This document shows, piece by piece, positions 1 through 10,582 of a DNA stretch of 64,000 bases. The position numbers were made by a program, and so were the translations under genes. Under the pieces are notes generated by a model that was not told the DNA's origin, ran no database searches, and saw nothing but the letters and a program-made list of their open reading frames with translations. The DNA comes from Gymnorhina tibicen (taxonomy: Eukaryota; Chordata; Aves; Passeriformes; Artamidae), in assembly GCA_013399875.1 (NCBI GenBank), contig VXAZ01002401.1, forward strand, positions 124,001-188,000, in the 5' to 3' direction. The stretch's first letter is position 1. Each line of letters opens with the position of its first letter.

Positions 1-29
1 ATATATATTTCATTGACGATTTCTCTCCC

Positions 30-1245
30 CCCTTATCTCAGACGGGGCGGTTGTGCCCCGCGGCCCCGCTCCCGCAGCACGGCGGGGCAGGACCGGGCTG
101 CGCCGGGCTCCGACCCGGGGCTGGTCCCGAGCTGGGGCTGCTCCTCCGGGGACGAGCCCCCTTTCCTCACCCGTGCTGCCCGTCCGGCTGTCACCGCCGG
201 AACCATCCCCAGAAACACCCGTGCACCCACCGGGATGCGGGCAAGGCAGCGACACAGCGGTGCCGCTCGGGCTTTCCCCCGCACCGCAGAGGCGACCGAG
301 TGACCACAAACCGACCCGCAGCCCCGCCGGGGAGCAGAAGGGAGCCCCGCACCGTCACAGCCCGCCCCGGGCACCCACNNNNNNNNNNNNNNNNNNNNNN
401 NNNNNNNNNNNNNNNNNNNNNNNNNNNNNNNNNNNNNNNNNNNNNNNNNNNNNNNNNNNNNNNNNNNNNNNNNNNNNNNNNNNNNNNNNNNNNNNNNNNN
501 NNNNNNNNNNNNNNNNNNNNNNNNNNNNNNNNNNNNNNNNNNNNNNNNNNNNNNNNNNNNNNNNNNNNNNNNNNNNNNNNNNNNNNNNNNNNNNNNNNNN
601 NNNNNNNNNNNNNNNNNNNNNNNNNNNNNNNNNNNNNNNNNNNNNNNNNNNNNNNNNNNNNNNNNNNNNNNNNNNNNNNNNNNNNNNNNNNNNNNNNNNN
701 NNNNNNNNNNNNNNNNNNNNNNNNNNNNNNNNNNNNNNNNNNNNNNNNNNNNNNNNNNNNNNNNNNNNNNNNNNNNNNNNNNNNNNNNNNNNNNNNNNNN
801 NNNNNNNNNNNNNNNNNNNNNNNNNNNNNNNNNNNNNNNNNNNNNNNNNNNNNNNNNNNNNNNNNNNNNNNNNNNNNNNNNNNNNNNNNNNNNNNNNNNN
901 NNNNNNNNNNNNNNNNNNNNNNNNNNNNNNNNNNNNNNNNNNNNNNNCCGGGCGCCCCCCCCCCGCCCGGGGGTCGCGGACGCCCCCGCGGCGGGGACCT
1001 GGCGCGCTCGGCAGCACCGGAGAGGGGCAGGAGGGGCGCAGGGGAGCCCCCGCTCCGGCCGCTGCCTGCCCGGGGGAGCGGGGCAGCGCATCCCACGGCG
1101 ACCGCGGGGCTGCAGGGGAGGAACCCCGCGCAGCCCCCGGACGGTTGCTCCACTGAAAGTTTTCCAGCGGGTTGGAAGGGAAAGACGGGGAGCGCGGCAA
1201 GTACCTCCGCAGTGGTTGAGCCTGGGCTGCGGCACTGCCAGTCCG
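30..1245. promoter_or_regulatory. CpG island, probable promoter (interrupted by gap)
   Basis: Both readable flanks (about 30-378 and 948-1240) are very GC-rich and dense in CpG, whereas DNA beyond 1260 drops at once to AT-rich, CpG-poor sequence. In vertebrates such an island usually marks a transcription start or a first exon. No first exon can be fixed: long open frames run through both strands, but their length comes from GC richness and from the run of Ns, and none shows a recognisable protein. Direction of transcription cannot be told. A gene starting here could run left out of the window or right across it, in which case much of the window would be intron. Confidence 0.7.
379..947. other. 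Assembly gap (569 Ns)
   Basis: An unbroken run of N lies inside the CpG island. The flanks are C- and G-rich homopolymer-like sequence, the usual reason for loss in short-read assemblies of bird genomes. The stated length may be an estimate. Any promoter core or first exon may be hidden here. Confidence 0.99.
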
Positions 1246-4200
1246 GCACTGGGTAGCATCTGCATCCTCACACAAAAATGGTACCATCTCAACAGCCTTC
1301 CCCGAAACCTCTCCTGAGGTGTTTCTGGCTCAGAAGCCATGGCTGGCCTGTGGCCAGTGCCGTCTAGAGAGGATGGTTGAAAAACACCCACTCCAGAAAT
1401 CACCCTCGGGAGCCTCTCAGTTCAAAGCCTGATTCCAGCTGCCCCATGAACTGGTCTGACAGTGCACCTTTAATACCTGTCTGTGTGGTGCCCAAATGGG
1501 AAAAGTTGTCGAAAAGTTATGCAAACATCATTTGCTTGGACACACAGATTTAAAGATGCATAATATGGGTATTCAAAATTCAATATGGCTTAGCTTGATC
1601 CTTGCTTAATAAAACATTTGCTTTAGATACCATCAACTAAAAGGTTTTGAATATGGGGTCTGTGTAATGCTTGCTTGTGTAGAGTCAGCTTGACAACAAA
1701 ATCAATAAGTGGTGGTTGCCTCAAATTTAATCAGTGTTGATCAATTTAATGTTACTTTATTTAAGCTCTACTGTACATTTTATATGTTGTGTGCAGTATT
1801 GATCAAGGGGATTTTCAAGGACTGTGGCCACACATCATACTGTAACTCTATTTACACACTCCTATACACCAAAAACTTGAAAACAAGTTTTCTGTAGAAT
1901 ATGTCCTTACCTCCCAGCACGTATTTTCCCACCAGTACTGCAGTCTTTAAGAAGGATGGCAGTCAAATTTGTAATTGATTGGAAACACAGGTTTAGTATT
2001 TTTTGTTGTTGTTGTTCCTAAAGCAACAGACATCTGAATGTTCTAATTGAGAAGCTGAGATGTCACAGTCAAGATGCAATTTTCCCAGCTCCGGGCATGT
2101 CCATCGCCCATTGAAAACATTGTTAACACATTCTCACATAAATTATTGTCCGGCACAGGAAGCTGCAATACCTTTCCCCATTCATCGATATCTTTGCATA
2201 CTCTGAAAGAAAAGGAAGCATTCCACTAAAAATGACAAATCAGAACACCTATTTCCAAGGTCTGGAAGCACTTGTCAGAATTTATTCTTTTGGAGGATGA
2301 AAAGATAGCAGTCTATCAATAGCAGCCTTTTCTCTTAAATGAGCCACATTCTCCTAAAGTGGCCCACAACAGCCCAGCTCCTCAATCTGAGAAAAGCAGA
2401 AGCATGTTTGGAATTAAAGGGGTGGGGGGGGAGATCAATTCTGTCATCATATTTAGGCTTCAAGAGATCTCAGTGGGCCCAGGGAGCCTTTCATAGCAGT
2501 TAGGCTGCTGAATGAGAGCATAATCTCTTTACAGTTTTTTCCTCCTCCTCTCAAAGTGGCTGGGATCTTTTCTGTGAGCCCTCCTGCACGTGAATGGTGT
2601 GGCTAATAAGCCTATTAATGAGGTTCCACAGCAGAGTGTGAATAGGTAAATAAGCCCCAATCTGTTGAGGTTCAGGAGCAAGGGCAGTAAAGCCATCATG
2701 AACTAAAGGTGACAGTTTGAACTGAAATAGGAACAACAGCTCCAGGTTTCAAGTGAAAGAATAGACAGACAAGGCACACATTCAGGCTCCTTCTACCCCC
2801 TACCGAGTCCTATTTTCTCTCCCATTCTTCCTCCTTTATAAAATGTCTTGAGTAGTCACCCATTTTTTCAAAAGCTCTTGAGACGTCCTTTTTCATCCTG
2901 GCAATGATACATCAATAGGGAGGAAGGAAAATGAGGACACCAATGCTCCTTTGCCCCGCAAGTTTCAAAAGCAGGAACAGCGCTGTGTGCCCTCGCATAT
3001 GGAAGCGGGGGAGGAGAAAGAAAGTTAAATTGAATCTTTCAGCCCTGCCAGCTCTTTGTCGCTGCTGTCAGCCGAACCCCGGTCCTCCCTCTGCACGCAG
3101 GCAGGGATACAGTTAATGTTCAACAGGGACAGGGTCCGAGCCCTGCTCCAGCTGCAGGGAGGGCACATCTGGGCTCGGCCAAATCCCCAGCGAGGGGCAC
3201 GAGGAGGTGAGGAGATGAATTAATTCCCGCCCAACATCTCTTTCACCTGGCAGGGTAAGGTGAAGATGTGCCTGACTTCAGGCTGCTCCTGGGCTGGACC
3301 CACCAGAGCCCAGCTCATCCACAGGAGCCCAGCTTGAAGGGATGGAGGTAGAAGGTTGAGCAGGCGACAAACAGCTCGTGGCTGCGGAGAGATGAGGTGA
3401 GATGGGCAACCAGTGCCTCCGAGTAATGTGGGAAAAGTCACCTCAGAAAAAAGCACAGCAGAACTTCTGAGCACTCTCAGTTCTAATCCTTGCAGATTCT
3501 CTGACATTTCTTTTAAGTGCTGGAGATATCAGTGCAGCCAGGGCTCCACGGGAACTGGCTCCTCCATGGAATTCCAGCGAGGAACGAGCCCCGGCTCCTG
3601 GCACGTTGCAGACAGATGGCAAGGGAGGCCATGGGTACTCCAGGGAAGCAAATTCTGCAGCACTGATCCATTCTCCAGGTGCAGGACCTGCTAACGTGCC
3701 ACAGTTCTACCTGATGAAAATAGGAGTAAAATACACAAAGTTAAATTAGCGGGGAAAAAAAAGAAAATGAAAACCCACACATTCAAGTCTTAGAGGTCTA
3801 TGGGGAGAAACCCTCTAGATCCAAATTCAGCCACACACATCACTGAGGATTTTCTCCATGAAAGGCAGTGGGAATCAACAATTCTTCCCTGTTATTCAAA
3901 CTGCCCCATCCAGAAATATCTCCTGACCATGCTAGATACGATTAAATGCTTGTCTAAGATTTCTTTAAAGTTCTTCCAGAGCTAAGTGTCTAAACCCAAA
4001 CTTTGGCAGCTAAAATATTTACCTGGTTTCCAAAGTGTTTACGGTTCTCTTTCCTGGCAGCTTTGGACTTTTTTTTTAGGGTACCAAAGAGCAAATCATA
4101 GGAACCCACTTCTGAAAATATTTTTTTTTCAAAGACAGGCAAAGTTGCTCCATAGTTTTTTCAGTGTCTTAGGGAAAAGTAATTTCCTACAAAAACAACC

Positions 4201-4788
4201 CCTTTCTGAAATAAAAGCTACTACAGAGAGACTTCCATCGTTAGTTCTCACCAGGTATTAGTTCAAGATGCTGCTAAACTGAAAAACTGAGATAAGAATA
4301 ATTTCTTTTAATGCCAATAGATCAAATAATTATCCATGAAAGTGTGAAGCAGATGGGCTACCAAGTTCTTTTGCAGCAAAATGTGTATGGGAAGCGGGGG
4401 CTGCAGTTCCTGGCCCATCAAGGGATAGTTTTACTGGGTGTTTATCAAACACAAAAAGTCATTTTGGTTAAGCTGGAGAAGGGGGCAAAGTAATTGCTTT
4501 TGTCTACCAATTTTTGATCTTACTCTGCATTATGAACAGCTGAATATTCTAGGAGATACTTCTTCAGGCAGTAAAGCCAAGTAGTTGAGAAAAAAAATTA
4601 TTTTCTCTGCTGCTGTGTCAATGTCTTGTAATGGCATTTGAGTACCAACACTCCCCTCGGATTGTTATGCCTTGTAGCCATGTAACCTTTCTGCTGCTCC
4701 TCTCATTTTGTGTGTCTTAAGGAAAATATTCCAAAAAAATATTTGTTGTTTTCATTACAGTGTTGCAAGATATATTTAAACAGGAAAC
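1246..4788. other. Non-coding, mostly unique-looking DNA
   Basis: No gene is recognised. The stretch is AT-leaning with scattered short open frames of chance length. It holds a short TTG run near 2003-2016, a candidate conserved block at 2040-2210 (listed separately) and a moderately GC-rich part around 2930-3680 with no recognisable product. No CR1 was seen. Confidence 0.6.
2040..2210. promoter_or_regulatory. Candidate conserved non-coding element
   Basis: This block keeps several isolated CpGs (near 2092, 2104 and 2151) and homeodomain-like cores (TAATTG/CAATTA types, near 2043 and 2140) inside AT-rich DNA, with no simple repeat and no open frame. In vertebrate deserts that mix is typical of conserved enhancers, but composition alone cannot prove it. 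This is an inference to be tested by cross-species alignment. Confidence 0.2.
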
Positions 4789-5080
4789 GTGGTGTTTTAT
4801 GAGCAGGGTATTGCACTGGGATCCTGGACATTGGATGATTTCTGCCCTTCTCCGTTGGCTTTCCTGGGAAAGGCACTTAATTTGTCTGTGTCCAAGCTCT
4901 CCAGCTATGAAATGAGAATAATAGATGCTTCCTGTCTCCCACCCTTTATCCAGTTCATCTATTTAGATGGTAAGCTCCTCATCTCTGACCATGTTTTTAT
5001 GCATGGCTTAGAACAATAGGACACTGATCTCAGCTGGAACCTCCAGGCACTTCCATAATGCAAATATTGAATACTAAATA
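4789..5080 (+). repeat. Ancient MIR-like CORE-SINE with LINE-type tail
   Basis: The order of pieces matches the MIR/CORE-SINE plan. A degenerate tRNA-derived head (4790-4850) is followed by a core with the 'cacttaa...tctgtg' and 'atgaaatgagaataata' signatures (4874-4925). Then comes a tail beginning 'ttagatggtaagctcctc' at 4963 and running through 'accatgtttttat' to an AATA-rich end near 5080. The tail resembles the LINE-derived 3' end of amniote SINEs known from turtles and crocodilians. The pol III boxes are degraded, so it is surely dead. Survival of nearly the full length of such an old element in a bird is notable. The exact subfamily (for example an amniote MIR) cannot be named without a library search. 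Confidence 0.65.
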
Positions 5081-8000
5081 ATCAAAATAAAAGAAAATCC
5101 TCAATTTATTATGTATTCTCTCATAAAGAATTTGTCACACGCTGTCCTGGTAGAGCACCCCTGGCTCTCGGGGAACAGTACCATTTCTAAAAGAGTGGAA
5201 AGCACCATCCATTGGAGAAGATCTTTTAGCAGTGAGCTCCTTTAAAGCAGACTGCAGAGAAACCCTGTGAATAAACTCCTTCTGAGTGCTGAGCAGGGCA
5301 CAGCAAGACAGAGCCAGACTAATAAAAACGAGAAGACAAAGGCTGCAAAGAAAATTTCTCCTTCTGTTACAGAACTCGGGTATATTTTGCTCGTTGGCCC
5401 ATGCACTTCTCATTTCTGTTTCCAGCTGATCAATAGCCGCTGGTTTGTTCTACTGGAGCCCTGTGTCTGACCAGACCAGCTGTGGTTGTGGCAGCTTCCC
5501 CTGCAGTGTTACATCAGATCAGATTCTTCTCCGGTGACACCGCAGGGTTCAGCAGAGGTGCTCGCACTTTCAGGCACGGCCTCAGAGCAGAAGGTGTGAA
5601 GTCAACCTTACACCAGGCTTCATGTTACAGTTTATATCCTGGAAGGAGCAGGAAACTGTGAGGCAGGGACCCACAGTGTGGGCACTCTGTTCCTTCTGGG
5701 CAGGGTCCTGTGACCCAGCTGTCCCACAGCACCAAATCCCAACAGATCCCTCCTGCTTCCCAAAGCCTCTGCTGCAGTGCCAAGCTCTGCATTTCCAGGT
5801 CGCTCTCCCACAGGCCCAGGTGCAGACACAAGCAGGCACAGTCACTCTGTGGCAGTTAAAAATATTAAATAAAATTAATTCTCCTACTTCCCACCTTGGG
5901 TAACAAAGCACTAGATGGCTACAGCTATTTCCCTGCCTCATTCTTCTTAACCCTCAAACGTCTTTCAAGTCAGCATTCTCCAAGTAGTTAATATTCTTCC
6001 TCCTCTCCCCGTCCTTTGCACATAGTCTCTCTTCCCTATCTCCTACCACAGTTTTCACAGGAATTTGCTTCTTCCTTTATGTGTCTCTCTCAGTGAAAGC
6101 CATGTCTTTTATCAGCTCCAGTCCCCACTGTAAGATGACCTCCTCCTCCAGTTTGCCAGGTGATTGCGGTACCCACAATTTCACTTGAGAGACTGGACTG
6201 CCTTGGAGAGAAGCCAGTGACCTGCCCAAGAAAGTCTCCACATAAACAGAGATTTGTTAACTCTGTAACCACGTTCACAAGCTGCAGTCCCAAAAATGGG
6301 ATGAAAAGGTAATGGTCAGGCAGATGAAGCCCAAAGACAGTTTGATATGGGCATGGGGAGTTCCTTAAACCGAAGTCATAGAAAGGTTTCCCACACACAG
6401 AACCAAACTGTCCTTTTTCCCTGCTCCCACAGCCCCAGAAACACCCTTTTCTCCTTCATTCTTTTCTGTTTTAAATAAAGGGTTGCAGGGAAGCTTGCTT
6501 TGCATGAAATCCAGACTCGCATTACTGAATATTCATATGCATATGAATGAATGTTCATATATGTATAAACACACAGCAATATTTCAGGGCTCGAAGAGAA
6601 GTCCTGCTTTTGATTTAGATAGCCAAGCTGAGGTCAGATTCCATCACTTAAAGGATAGCAAAGGTTGTATTGGTGGTTGCTGGATGGGAAAAACCCAACA
6701 GCCCTCACGCTGCTCCCCTGATGCCAGCTGAGCAGAGATCCTGCTGGAGACTCCCAGGGCTGCTGAACACAGTGGGTCAGGAAATGTTCTGCACTGTGGG
6801 TACAAGTAAAGAGGCCAGAAACTTGATTACAGGGGAGACTTAGTTAAATATTCACTGGGATTCATTATGTGAAAACCACTAGAAAGGAACAAGTTTCTAC
6901 AGGAAGGGTAGGGCTGTTTTATTCTTGCTTCTGCCGTGAAATGCTCCTGGTGGCTGCGTGCACCAGCTGCTGTCCTCTAGTGGGAGGAATACAGCAGCTC
7001 TGTGTGGATGTGCAGCAATGGTTTTGCTGGTTTGTAATCCTGGTTCTCCTTTAATTTGCCGAAGAGAGCCTTGGAGAGCCAGCCCTGTCCCACGAGGGTC
7101 TCATGACAAACGGCCTCTCCCTACCTTCCCGGGCTGGATGGGTCCCAAAATTTTGGAGGTCCTTTGAAAAGGGCCATAAAGTTCATTGGTGAAAAATGAT
7201 AAATCTCAAAAATCTGTCGAAAAAGGAGAATTTAAACAGGGCTCCAGTTTTTTACTGGAATACTCAGCCTCGCTACATGCAAATCAGAGCAATTCAGCAA
7301 TGCATCTGAAAGCAACAAATTTAATTTTGGCCACAGAGAATAAGAAAAGAATAGTAAGGACTCAGGAACTGGAGAAACACTGATCCCAGATTTACAGAAA
7401 GCATTAGCACTAAAAAGAGTTTTTCATGGCATGCAAAGGGTGAAATCCTGCATTGGCCAGCGAGGTAGCTCTGCCTTAAAAACATACAAGGCAATTTCTC
7501 TCCTGTAAATTTTATTCCCTGAAGCCTTACATTCAGCAATCTACTTTCTGAGGGGGAAAAAAAAAAGGCATCAGCAGTCCCGCCCTGCTCCACATGTAGC
7601 AACAAGCTCTGGTTAATTCTAGAAAACAGAGAAACTGAAACATTTTAAACAGAAACTGCTGTGATCGCCAGAGTACAACTAAGGGGGCGGAGGGGGGAGA
7701 AGCAAGTGGTGAAAAATAGAGCTAAAAGCAAAGGAGCTGCATTTGTACTTGTGCTCAACAGGAAAAACATTCTTTACAGATAAGAAATAATGCAGGTTTA
7801 ACCCTGTCTCTGCAAACAAACAGGCAACAGGAACTGCAAGCAATGGGTCTCTTTCCATGCCACAGGCGTGCCCAGGGGTCAGGAGAAGGGACAAAAGGGA
7901 AAAGCACCTGAAGGAGGAAAGGAAGGTGCTCATGTGGTGCTCTCACTGAAACTGTCATGAAGCCAGGACATGATGTGGAAATACAAGGTTTCTTTGCACA

Positions 8001-8430
8001 TACCTTGCCTCAAATCCCCGGATTTCAGATGGTTTAAGGGGCAAGGAGCAGACCAGGAACGTTTTCCAGAGGCATGTGAAAAATGGGGTTAACCCCCACT
8101 TTCCTCAGGGAGTGACTTGCAAAAGATCCCAGAGGAAAATCATGCTGTGATCCCATGTGCTTAGAGACATTCAGTTGCTTTTTACTCCAGGAAAATCTGT
8201 CTGGTCATTGGATATGTTAAATGCTGGGTTTAGTACTGAGGTTTCCTTTTCTGGGATGCTGAGAAGATCACCAAACTAGCCCGGCAGAAAATACCCCCTC
8301 ATGCCCTTGCATCCAAAATTCTGACAAACTTGCCACTCATTTGGAGCTCTTCTCTTAATACAGAGAATGGTGGGAGAAGGGAGTTAACTTCACCAGAGGG
8401 AAAAAGTCTTCCAAAATCCTGTGTCCATCT
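5081..8430. other. Non-coding DNA, no gene recognised
   Basis: Only short, chance-length open frames occur. The stretch contains the 18-bp palindrome at 6531-6548 (listed separately), a few A or T runs and a G-rich patch at 7681-7700. No interspersed repeat was recognised with confidence. Confidence 0.6.
6531..6548. repeat. Perfect 18-bp palindrome (CATATG/ATGCAT)
   Basis: ATTCATATGCATATGAAT reads the same on both strands. It holds two CATATG E-boxes around a central ATGCAT. It also resembles back-to-back octamer half sites of the kind bound by POU proteins. It is followed within 15 bases by further 'ttcatatatg' sequence. Whether it is a binding site or only AT-rich chance sequence is unknown. 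Confidence 0.6.
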
Positions 8431-8595
8431 TAGAATCATGGGATGGTTTGAGTTGGAAGAACCTTTAAAGGTCAGCTACTCCAACTTCCCCCTGCTATGG
8501 GCACCTTCCACTATCCCAGCTTGCTCCAAACCCTGGCCTTGGACACTTTGAGGGATGGGGCAGCCACAGCTTCTCTGGGCAGCCTGTGAGTGCTG
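8431..8595 (-). repeat. CR1 LINE, 3' end fragment
   Basis: Read on the plus strand, it starts with the reverse complement of the CR1 3' end ('tagaatcatgggatgg'). It continues through the usual 'ggaagaacctttaaaggtca', 'gggcaccttccactatccca' and 'cagccacagcttctctgggc' landmarks, then loses similarity near 8595. It is 5'-truncated, as most CR1 copies are, and has no coding capacity. The GC-rich DNA up to about 8760 may be a decayed continuation. Confidence 0.9.
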
Positions 8596-10285
8596 GGCCA
8601 TGTCCAGTTTTCCTCCCACTTTCCAGCCTGCAGCACAGAGCTGCAGCTCCAGGAAGGGATAAGCCCAATGGCCTGATGCTGGAGGAGAGGCTGGAGCCTC
8701 CAGGCACTGCAGACCCTACTCCTGGGGGGCTGTGCTGCCTCTCCCAGCTGCATCTGTGGGCTGGGAGCTGAATCTCATCAACAGAGCAGTGAGGAGAAGC
8801 AGTGCACAGCTGTTTGCATGATACATATCTTGTGAATAAATAAACCTCATCTCCAGTGCTGCTGCTCTCTAAACATCTATAGAGACGTGCATTCACTCAA
8901 AACACTCAGAAAATAAACAGAGAGGGAGCTGCTCAGGGAACCCTCCTCCAGCCAAAACCCAGCCCTGCAAAAGTGTCTCCTCTCAGCAGAGTCCAAAATC
9001 TCATCAGACCCCAAAACTGCTCTTTTTAAGGAATGCTCTCCATTTTCTGATGCTGAGACACCTCAGAGGTTGTAAGCTTGGGTTTCCTGAGCCTGATGAA
9101 CGTTTTTCCACAAATACTGGGAGGCAGAAGGAGGTAAAGAATAGTTAAATGCAGCACAATTGAAAATTAGCTCAAAATGCTGCAAGCTGCAATTCCGATG
9201 GATTACAAGATAACCTCAGTAGTTTCAAGAATGTAACAAGAACAGCCCTAAATCAACATAAATACTCGCTCAGCCATTTTCATCTCAGGATTAATGTCAG
9301 ATTTTTCTTTTTTTTTTGTTCTTTTCTCCTGTGGCATTAAAACCATTTTCCAGGGGTTTTTTTTAGGGAAGGCATTTGTGGTTACTAAGAAAGGGGGTAA
9401 GAATGGTGATGGAGCAGGGGGAGTGGGGTGTGTACACCCTCTGGAGAGTTGGGTTGTAGCTGGGCAGGGAAAGGCTGATGCTGGTGGGTGCACCTGGGGG
9501 ATTTGCTGGAGTTTGGTGGGGAGACAGGCAGATGCCTCCTGCCACCCCCACTTTGTTTCTGCCTGCTCAGTTTTGTCACGAGGCAGCTGTGACCATTTTC
9601 AGTGCTTTCTTGAAGGTTTTTGTTTAAGTCCGGGTGGGCCATGCCCACAAGGCACTGTGATGTGTCCCACACTACATTCTTACTCACACCCAGCAGCACT
9701 GACAGCCTCAGAAGCCCTTTATTCTGAGGTAGCTTCTGGGGATTTCTTGATACTCAGAGAAAAAAAAATCCCCAGAGAGCCACCTGTGGCCTCTGGGATA
9801 AATTTCTGCTTTATGGTCGCCTGCAAGCTGGCCGGGAGACACACCCTTGCTTGCTGGAGTACAGATAAGCTTCCAAGGACTTCAAAGGGATTGCTGAAGC
9901 AGACTGCAGTGGATTTCTGCAGAAATGTAATGCACAGCATGTGTCTGAGGGGATGGAGAAGAGCTGGGGTGGTTTAGATTAGATAGCACTATTTGGCTTT
10001 AGAGGGACTTCAGGAAGTGAAAGACACGTAATTGTCTTTTAAAGTGTAATATTTGACTTCAGTTCACCCAACATTGCAGAAGAGCTTGTAGATAAGCAGT
10101 GGAAATTATTTCTGCGTGAGGGCTGGGTACCACTTCCATACGACAAATCTTCCTGAGAGCAGTTTTCCATCCAGGGTGTCACAGTGCTGGGCTAAGGCTG
10201 TTATACACCTGTGCAGTGCAAGAAATTTATTATTGAATTTATTATTGCTACAGAGCACCCCAGGGCCACATCTCCCTTTATTTTT
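8596..10285. other. Non-coding DNA with a long chance open frame
   Basis: No gene is recognised. A plus-strand frame of 227 codons (9294-9977) is open, but its translation is rich in Cys, Gly and Ser with no recognisable domain. It begins in a T-run and overlaps other open frames on the opposite strand. Confidence 0.55.
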
Positions 10286-10582
10286 TATAGAATTATAGAG
10301 TCCTAAAATAGTTTGGGTTGGAAGGGACATTAAAGATCATTTAACTCCAACCCCCAGCCATGGGCAGGGACACCTTCCACTATCCCAGGTTGCTCCAACC
10401 CCAACCAGCCTGGCCTTGAACACTTCCAGGGATGGGGGACAGCTTCTTTGGGCAATCAGTGCCACTGTTTCACACACTCATCGTAAAAAAATTCTTCCTT
10501 ATATCAGCCTTCTTTTAGTTTAAAACCACTCCCCCCTTGTCTGATCACAACCAGCCCTGCTAAAAAGCTCATCCCCATCCAT
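10286..10582 (-). repeat. CR1 LINE, 3' end fragment (~300 bp)
   Basis: The plus strand begins 'tagaattatagagtcctaaa' and carries the full run of CR1 3' landmarks in reverse complement: 'gtttgggttggaagggacat', 'ccatgggcagggacaccttc', 'cttccttatatcagcc' and 'cccttgtctgatcacaacca'. It stops near 'aaaaagctcatccccatcc'. It is 5'-truncated and non-coding. Confidence 0.95.

Noticed and set aside
33..1403. Open frames of 310-456 codons on both strands at the left edge
   Set aside because: They are long only because the N-run contributes no stops; the readable parts are GC-rich CpG-island sequence with no recognisable protein.
9294..9977. 227-codon plus-strand frame
   Set aside because: It begins in a T-run, has no domain and is overlapped by open frames on the other strand; most likely chance.
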